Below, in pieces: positions 9,011-13,406 of a DNA stretch of 13,406 nt. The position numbers and the translations under genes are program-made. Source of the stretch: Gelatoporia subvermispora B (Eukaryota > Basidiomycota > Agaricomycetes > Polyporales > Gelatoporiaceae); the NCBI GenBank assembly GCA_000320605.2, contig KB445794.1, positions 1,315,435 through 1,328,840 of the forward strand, read 5' to 3'. Numbering within the stretch: position 1 is the first letter of the stretch; every line of letters starts with the position of its first letter. The notes beneath the pieces were generated by a model. The model searched no databases and was not told the origin of the DNA. It worked only from the letters and a program-made list of their open reading frames with translations.

Positions 9011-9540
9011 GCGTCGCACTAGCCATTATGTGAGTGCATTGTAGTGAATGTGAGAAGCCTACGTAGATGGCGGTCAGCGAGAAGGAGTAAGAAAATAGGG
9101 ACTGCAGCAGCATTGAGGATTACATATTGCATATTGAATGTGGGCGCTCGGAAACGAGGAGAGGCTAGCACTACTGACCGGTGCGCGGCCAGGGCCTGGG
9201 CGTGAGGACGCCATACTCTACCGTGTCAAATGTGGGCCGCCACACACAAAGGCAGCGCAGCGCCGGGACCAGGAATCCTGAGAGAGATGGCAAGAAGGAT
9301 TTGGGTATATCACAGCGCTAGCTTGGGCACGAGGGTACAGGCTTGGAATAAGAGTCAACTCGAGATTCCAACCTAATCGAATGCAAGACCTGAGACCGGA
9401 GCAGCCTCGACTGTCTGCAGTACTGTGCACCCATGCTGCATTGCTGGGTACAGGACTAGTTGCGATACGATTTGGAGACGTTCTACAGTGGCTCTAGTGT
9501 GTAGGGCCAACACTGAATTGCGCACAGGGACTTCGCGGGC

Positions 9541-9571
9541 AGCTTCCGAAGGATATACGCCTTCGGAAAGC
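9541..9571. repeat. Hairpin with 12-bp stem, one bulged base
   Basis: AGCTTCCGAAGG (9541-9552) pairs with CCTTCGGAAAGCT (9559-9571); there is one extra A in the right arm and a 6-nt loop. It lies about 355 bp upstream of the TOR start codon. Role unknown. Confidence 0.6.
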
Positions 9572-9856
9572 TCAAAAATGCATGCTCTGAATGCCCAAGT
9601 GATCGTGTCTGGAACGGCGCATGCATGCATCTGGCTCCCTTGCAGAAGTAGGATACTTGGCTCTGAATTTTGTCGAGTATACGCAGCGAATGTAAAAGTA
9701 AGTACTGTTGGAATGCAGTGGAGGGAACCAGTGGCTGGTCACCGGGCTGAGCGAACCGATTGTAGACGTTGATTAGGCGCGCGACCGAGATCCCGACGGT
9801 TAACTGGGAGACGCGTCCGCGCCGGAGGTTATTCGTGTACTCATCCTCGCTCTGCA

Positions 9857-9883
9857 GTCCAGCACTGCAAGTCCAGCACTGCA
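9857..9883. repeat. 13-bp direct duplication just upstream of TOR
   Basis: GTCCAGCACTGCA occurs at 9857-9869 and again at 9871-9883, one base apart. Each copy borders CTGCAG-like palindromes. It lies 43 bp before the TOR ATG, so probably in the 5' untranslated region or core promoter. Confidence 0.75.
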
Positions 9884-9925
9884 GAGGCGTTACATGCGCA
9901 ACCTGTTTCTACTTTGCCATTGAAC

Positions 9926-12900
9926 ATGGCGTCCAGCACCTCCTCCGTCCACTCAGAACCCCTCGCGGACATCTTCCGCGGCCTCAAGGACCGGGACCAC
10001 GAGCGCCGCCTCCAGTCTGCAATAGAGCTGCAACGCTATGTGCGTGCCAACAGATATAATCCTAGAACATGTCCAGTTCATGCTGACATGCTTCTAGGTC
10101 TCAAATACTGTTCCAGAGATGTCGCCCGATGCGGCCGCGAAGCTCTGGGAGAACAGCATTACCCCGCGCCTCTTCGAACTGATCCACAGCCAGAGCAACG
10201 TCGAGAAGCTAGGCGGCATCCTTGCCATCGGTGCGCCCGATGCCGTCTTCGCCGGGGCATCCCCCCGTTCCATACACTGACCCGCTTCTCAGACCACCTG
10301 CTCAATGTCGAAGCGGCAGGCACGGAGTTCAGGGGGAACCTCTTCCGCATCTACAACTATGTCCGCTCGCTCCTGCCAAACCCCGACATCAATGTCATGC
10401 TCGCTGCGTCCAAGACGGTCGGACGCATCGCCGAGATCGGCGGGCCTGCGTTCGGCGAGCGCTTTATGGACCTCGAGGTGCAGGGTGCGATTGGGCTCCT
10501 CCAGGGAGACAAGCAGGAGCCCTCCGGCCGCTACGCCGGTGTGCTTATCCTCAAGGAGCTCGCACGCAACAGCCCGACGTACTTCCACTCCTACATTGGC
10601 ATCGTGTTCGACAAGATCTTGGTTCCACTCAGGGACTCGCGGGTGATTGTCAGGGAGAGCGCGGCGGAGCTCCTGGCGGCGTGTCTTGAGATCATCATTC
10701 ACAGAGAGAGACAGACACGAAGTCCAATCCTGCTCAAGATCCTGCAGGACGCACAGCTAGGTCTGAAGATGGCCGCGCCGGAGATCATTCATGGGTCGTT
10801 GCTGACGTACCGGGAACTACTATTGCATGGCGGCATGGTGAGTTGCATACTACAGCTATACAGATTGTCATGACCTGACGACCCTGCGAAGTTCATGAAG
10901 GAAGGTTTCCTCGACACCGCAGACCAGATCCTGTCGTTCAAGACCCACCGCGACGCGCTCATCCGCAAGACTGTCATCACCCTCATACCGACCCTCGCCG
11001 CCTACGACACGTCTTCCTTCTCCGAGCACCACCTGCACAGGTCGATGGGCCACCTGCTCACGCAGCTCGACAAGCCCAACGAGCGCTCGGTGGCCTTCAT
11101 CGCAATCGGGCACGTTGCTACGGCAGTCGGGAGCGAGATGAAGCCTTTCCTCGACTCCATCATGACGCACATCAAGCAGGGTCTGCAAATGCGAGGGAAG
11201 AAGAACGCGCCCTCCGAGGAGCCCATCTTCCAATGCGTCGGCATGCTCGCGGAGGCGGTTGGCCCGAACCTCACGAAGCTTCTGCACGACCAGCTCGACC
11301 TCATGTTCGCGTACGGGCTGAGCGAGCCGCTCCGCCAAGCCCTGGTCGCGATCGCACGATACATCCCCCCGCTCCTGCGCACCATTCAGGACCGTCTGCT
11401 CGACTTGCTCTCACAAATCCTCACTGGTCAGCCGTACAGGCCTCTCGGTGCGCCGCCCACGCTCCTTCGTGGCGAGTCTGGTGCGTCTGGACGGGATTTT
11501 GCAAACGGGGAGGTCAGTGGGTGCTTGGTTTGCTTGCGTATATGCTCATGGGAACACTGCAGGTGCCGGGGAGCCTGAAGAGCCCCGAGCTCATCACACT
11601 TGCGCTCACGACTCTGGGCACGTTCGACTTCACGGGACACGTTCTTAACGAGTTTGTTCACGCGGCGGCGCTGCCATATCTGGAGGAGGACCAGCCTGAG
11701 GTCCGGCGAGCCGCAGCGCTGACGTGCTGTAGGCTGTTCATGAAGGACCCCATCTGCTACCAGGCGAGCAACCACTCGATCGAGATCATAAGCGACGTGA
11801 TCGACAAGCTGCTCACAGTCGGCATCGCCGATCCAGGTAGGCTGCAGCAGCTCGGACGCGAAGGTATGCTGATAGCCCGCAGACCCGAGCATTCGCCAGA
11901 CGGTGCTGTCGTCACTGCACGATCGCTTTGACAAGCATTTGGCACAGGCGGAGAATGTGCGCTCACTGTTCATCGCCGTCAACGACGAGGTGTTTGAGAA
12001 CCGAGTCACCGCCATCGAGCTCATCGGCCGGCTAGCGGGGCACAATCCGGCGTATGTCATGCCCTCCCTGCGGAAGATCCTCATCCAGCTCCTGACCGAG
12101 CTCGAGTATTCAAACGTCATGTACGTCTGTCTCTCTGCCGTCCATCGCATTCCACAAGCTTTACACTGCGCAGGCGTAACCGCGAAGAGTGCACACGGCT
12201 GCTCACGCTCTTAGTCGGCGCGACACAGCGTCTGATCAAACCGTACGCACTGCCGATGCTGCGTGTGCTGCTCCAGAAGGCGGAGGACAACAATCCGACG
12301 GTGGCGGCAACATCTTGATGTGTCTCGGCGAGCTCGCGTGCGTCGGCGGCGAGGATGTCATGCCACACGTCCGGCAGCTCATGCAGGTCATCATCACGCG
12401 CCTCGCGGACCCCTCGCTCGTAAAGCGCGACGCAGCGCTGCACACACTAGGCCAGCTGTGCTCGCACACCGGCTATGTCATCGACCCGCTTGTGGACTAT
12501 CCACAACTCCTGCCGACGCTCAGCAGGATTTTGCGGACAGAGCTGTCGCAGTCGGTGAGGAGGGAGGTCATCAAGGTGCTGGGTATCCTGGGTGCGCTGG
12601 ACCCGTATCGTCGAAAGGTATGGCGGCATGAGCCACGTCGTGCGTTTGATTGATAACGTGTTGGCTAATGTAACGGACTCAGGTGAAACCGGAGGAAGAG
12701 GCTGCAAGCGAGCTGGCCGCCAGCCCGGTCACTACGGTGTCGCGGAACTACCCCAGCCTGTCTACAAATTCCGATGACTACTACCAGTCCGTGGCGATCA
12801 ACGCGCTGCTGAGTATTCTGAAGGATCAGTCCTTGAACACGCATCACCACAAAGTCATCGAAGCGATTATGTCAATATTCAAGACCCAGGGCCTCAAATG

Positions 12901-13406
12901 TGTGACGTTCTTGCCCCAGGTAAGGTCGTCGTTATCACGTCGTCGTTATCACGTCGTCGTTATCACGTCGTCGTTATCACGTCGACGGATATGAAGAAGA
13001 AGATTAAACTGGCTCTTCATAGATCATTCCGGCATTCACAGCCGTCGCCCGGACATCCAGCTCGCGATACCAAGTCTTCCACCTGGAACAGCTTGCGATC
13101 CTCGTCGGCATCATCAAGCAGCACGTTCGCAATTTCACTCTGCAGGTCTTCCGGCTCGTGAACGATCTATGGGAGAACATCTCACTGCAGCTGCCCCTTG
13201 TATCTCTAGTTGAAGCGCTCGGAAAGGCTCTCGACGCAGAATTCCGACCGTTCCTACCGACGATCCTGCCCGCGATGCTGAAGGTTTTCGATCAAGAGCT
13301 CAGTGACAAGGTCTCGGCAACCCAAGCGAAGGTCTTTTGACGCGTTCTTGACGTTTGGCTCGAACGTCGAGGAGTACCTGCAGTTGGTCATCCCGACGAT
13401 CGTCAG
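9926..13406 (+). CDS. TOR: TOR (target of rapamycin) serine/threonine kinase, N-terminal HEAT-repeat half, cut by window edge
   Basis: Exons: 9926-10039, 10098-10230, 10293-10837, 10892-11512, 11563-11836, 11883-12120, 12174-12617, 12683-12919 and 13023-13406 (partial). All introns are GT-AG (46-103 nt). About 996 residues of a protein that is usually near 2400-2550 are present, so the FAT, FRB and kinase domains lie beyond the window. What is seen is the conserved TOR HEAT-repeat solenoid: [79 protein letters not shown]-type blocks, [30 protein letters not shown] and [17 protein letters not shown] is the catalytic core of the TORC1/TORC2 complexes that couple nutrients to growth; the HEAT repeats bind partners such as Raptor. 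The ATG at 9926 gives the family-like start [20 protein letters not shown]. Two single-base frame breaks (near 12309 and at 13335-13338) interrupt the frame as sequenced. Confidence 0.97.
12309..12310 (+). other. TOR: Apparent 1-base deletion (frameshift) in TOR exon 7
   Basis: The frame entering exon 7 reads NNPTVAATS and then hits TGA at about 12316. One frame over, the conserved TOR sequence resumes at once ([20 protein letters not shown]). One missing A in GCAAC (expected GCAAAC) explains this. No intron fits. Adding one base also makes exon 7 end in the correct phase for the next exon. Confidence 0.88.
12925..12984 (+). repeat. Minisatellite of four 14-bp units inside TOR intron 8
   Basis: The unit GTCGTCGTTATCAC is repeated four times exactly (12925-12980) and followed by the partial unit GTCG (12981-12984). 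It begins five bases after the donor GT (12920) of the 103-nt intron that separates LPQ from IIPAF. Without the array the intron would be close to the 46-65 nt of its neighbours. Confidence 0.95.
13335..13338 (+). other. TOR: Apparent 1-base insertion (frameshift) in TOR exon 9
   Basis: The frame reads SATQAKVF and then stops at TGA (13338-13340). Dropping one T from the four-T run gives [19 protein letters not shown], the conserved continuation. There is no usable intron, because the break falls between adjacent conserved residues. Confidence 0.88.

Larger units (their letters stand above)
8727..9925. other. Long non-coding region upstream of the TOR gene
   Basis: About 1.2 kb without a convincing gene, lying between the divergent start codons of the small unknown gene and TOR. 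Open frames of 60-115 residues exist on both strands but show no family features. It should contain the TOR promoter. Visible structure: a heptamer array at 8976-9010, a hairpin at 9541-9571 and a 13-bp direct duplication at 9857-9883. Confidence 0.5.

Noticed and set aside
9541..9571. Hairpin considered as a bacterial-type terminator
   Set aside because: It lacks an adjacent T run, and the sequence is plainly eukaryotic.
9373..9630. Minus-strand open frame of 85 aa upstream of TOR
   Set aside because: No recognisable domain or convincing splice partners, and a hairpin lies inside it.
12309..12318. Programmed frameshift or stop-codon recoding in TOR
   Set aside because: There is no slippery heptamer, and a single homopolymer error explains the break more simply; TOR is not known to use recoding.
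12925..12984. Regular repeat considered as a CRISPR array
   Set aside because: The 14-bp units are directly adjacent without spacers and sit inside a eukaryotic intron.
1..13406. Possibility that neighbouring genes form a functional cluster or new system
   Set aside because: The channel, F-box protein, tRNA and TOR are conserved genes with separate roles, wide spacing and mixed orientation; nothing links them beyond proximity.

Overview
This is a stretch of nuclear DNA from a filamentous fungus, most likely a basidiomycete of the Agaricomycetes type. The protein-coding genes are cut by many short introns (44-70 nt, GT-AG, CTNAN-like branch points), and the proteins are typical fungal families. 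One undetermined base (n at position 16) and two single-base homopolymer faults in an essential gene suggest draft-quality sequence.

Layout from left to right. (1) Positions 1-3490, minus strand: the 5' nine exons of a MscS-type mechanosensitive channel with a canonical EF-hand, of the fungal Msy1/Msy2 endomembrane calcium-channel family; it runs off the left edge. Its first intron is unusually long (551 nt) and carries a small element with inverted ends. (2) 3491-4462: non-coding spacer and promoter side of the channel gene, with a full CRE-type palindrome and a GC-rich hairpin. (3) 4463-6677, minus strand: a complete eight-exon gene for an F-box protein with RCC1-like repeats and an RG-rich tail, resembling yeast Saf1. 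(4) 7196-7306, minus strand: a tRNA-Pro(AGG) gene with a 13-nt intron and a T6 terminator. (5) 7307-9925: gene-poor region holding a possible small two-exon gene (8391-8726, minus), an imperfect inverted repeat around 7979-8290, a short heptamer array and hairpins. (6) 9926-13406, plus strand: the first nine exons of the TOR kinase gene (N-terminal HEAT-repeat half), running off the right edge. It contains two apparent frameshifts and an intron with a four-copy 14-bp minisatellite.

The three large genes are conserved eukaryotic housekeeping or signalling genes: calcium/osmotic response, SCF ubiquitin ligase targeting, and nutrient signalling. They are not an operon, and nothing in the sequence ties them into one system. 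I did not find a convincing undescribed biological system. The most useful second-look items are the TOR frameshifts, the inverted repeat at 7979-8290, the MITE-like element in the channel intron, and the intronic minisatellite.
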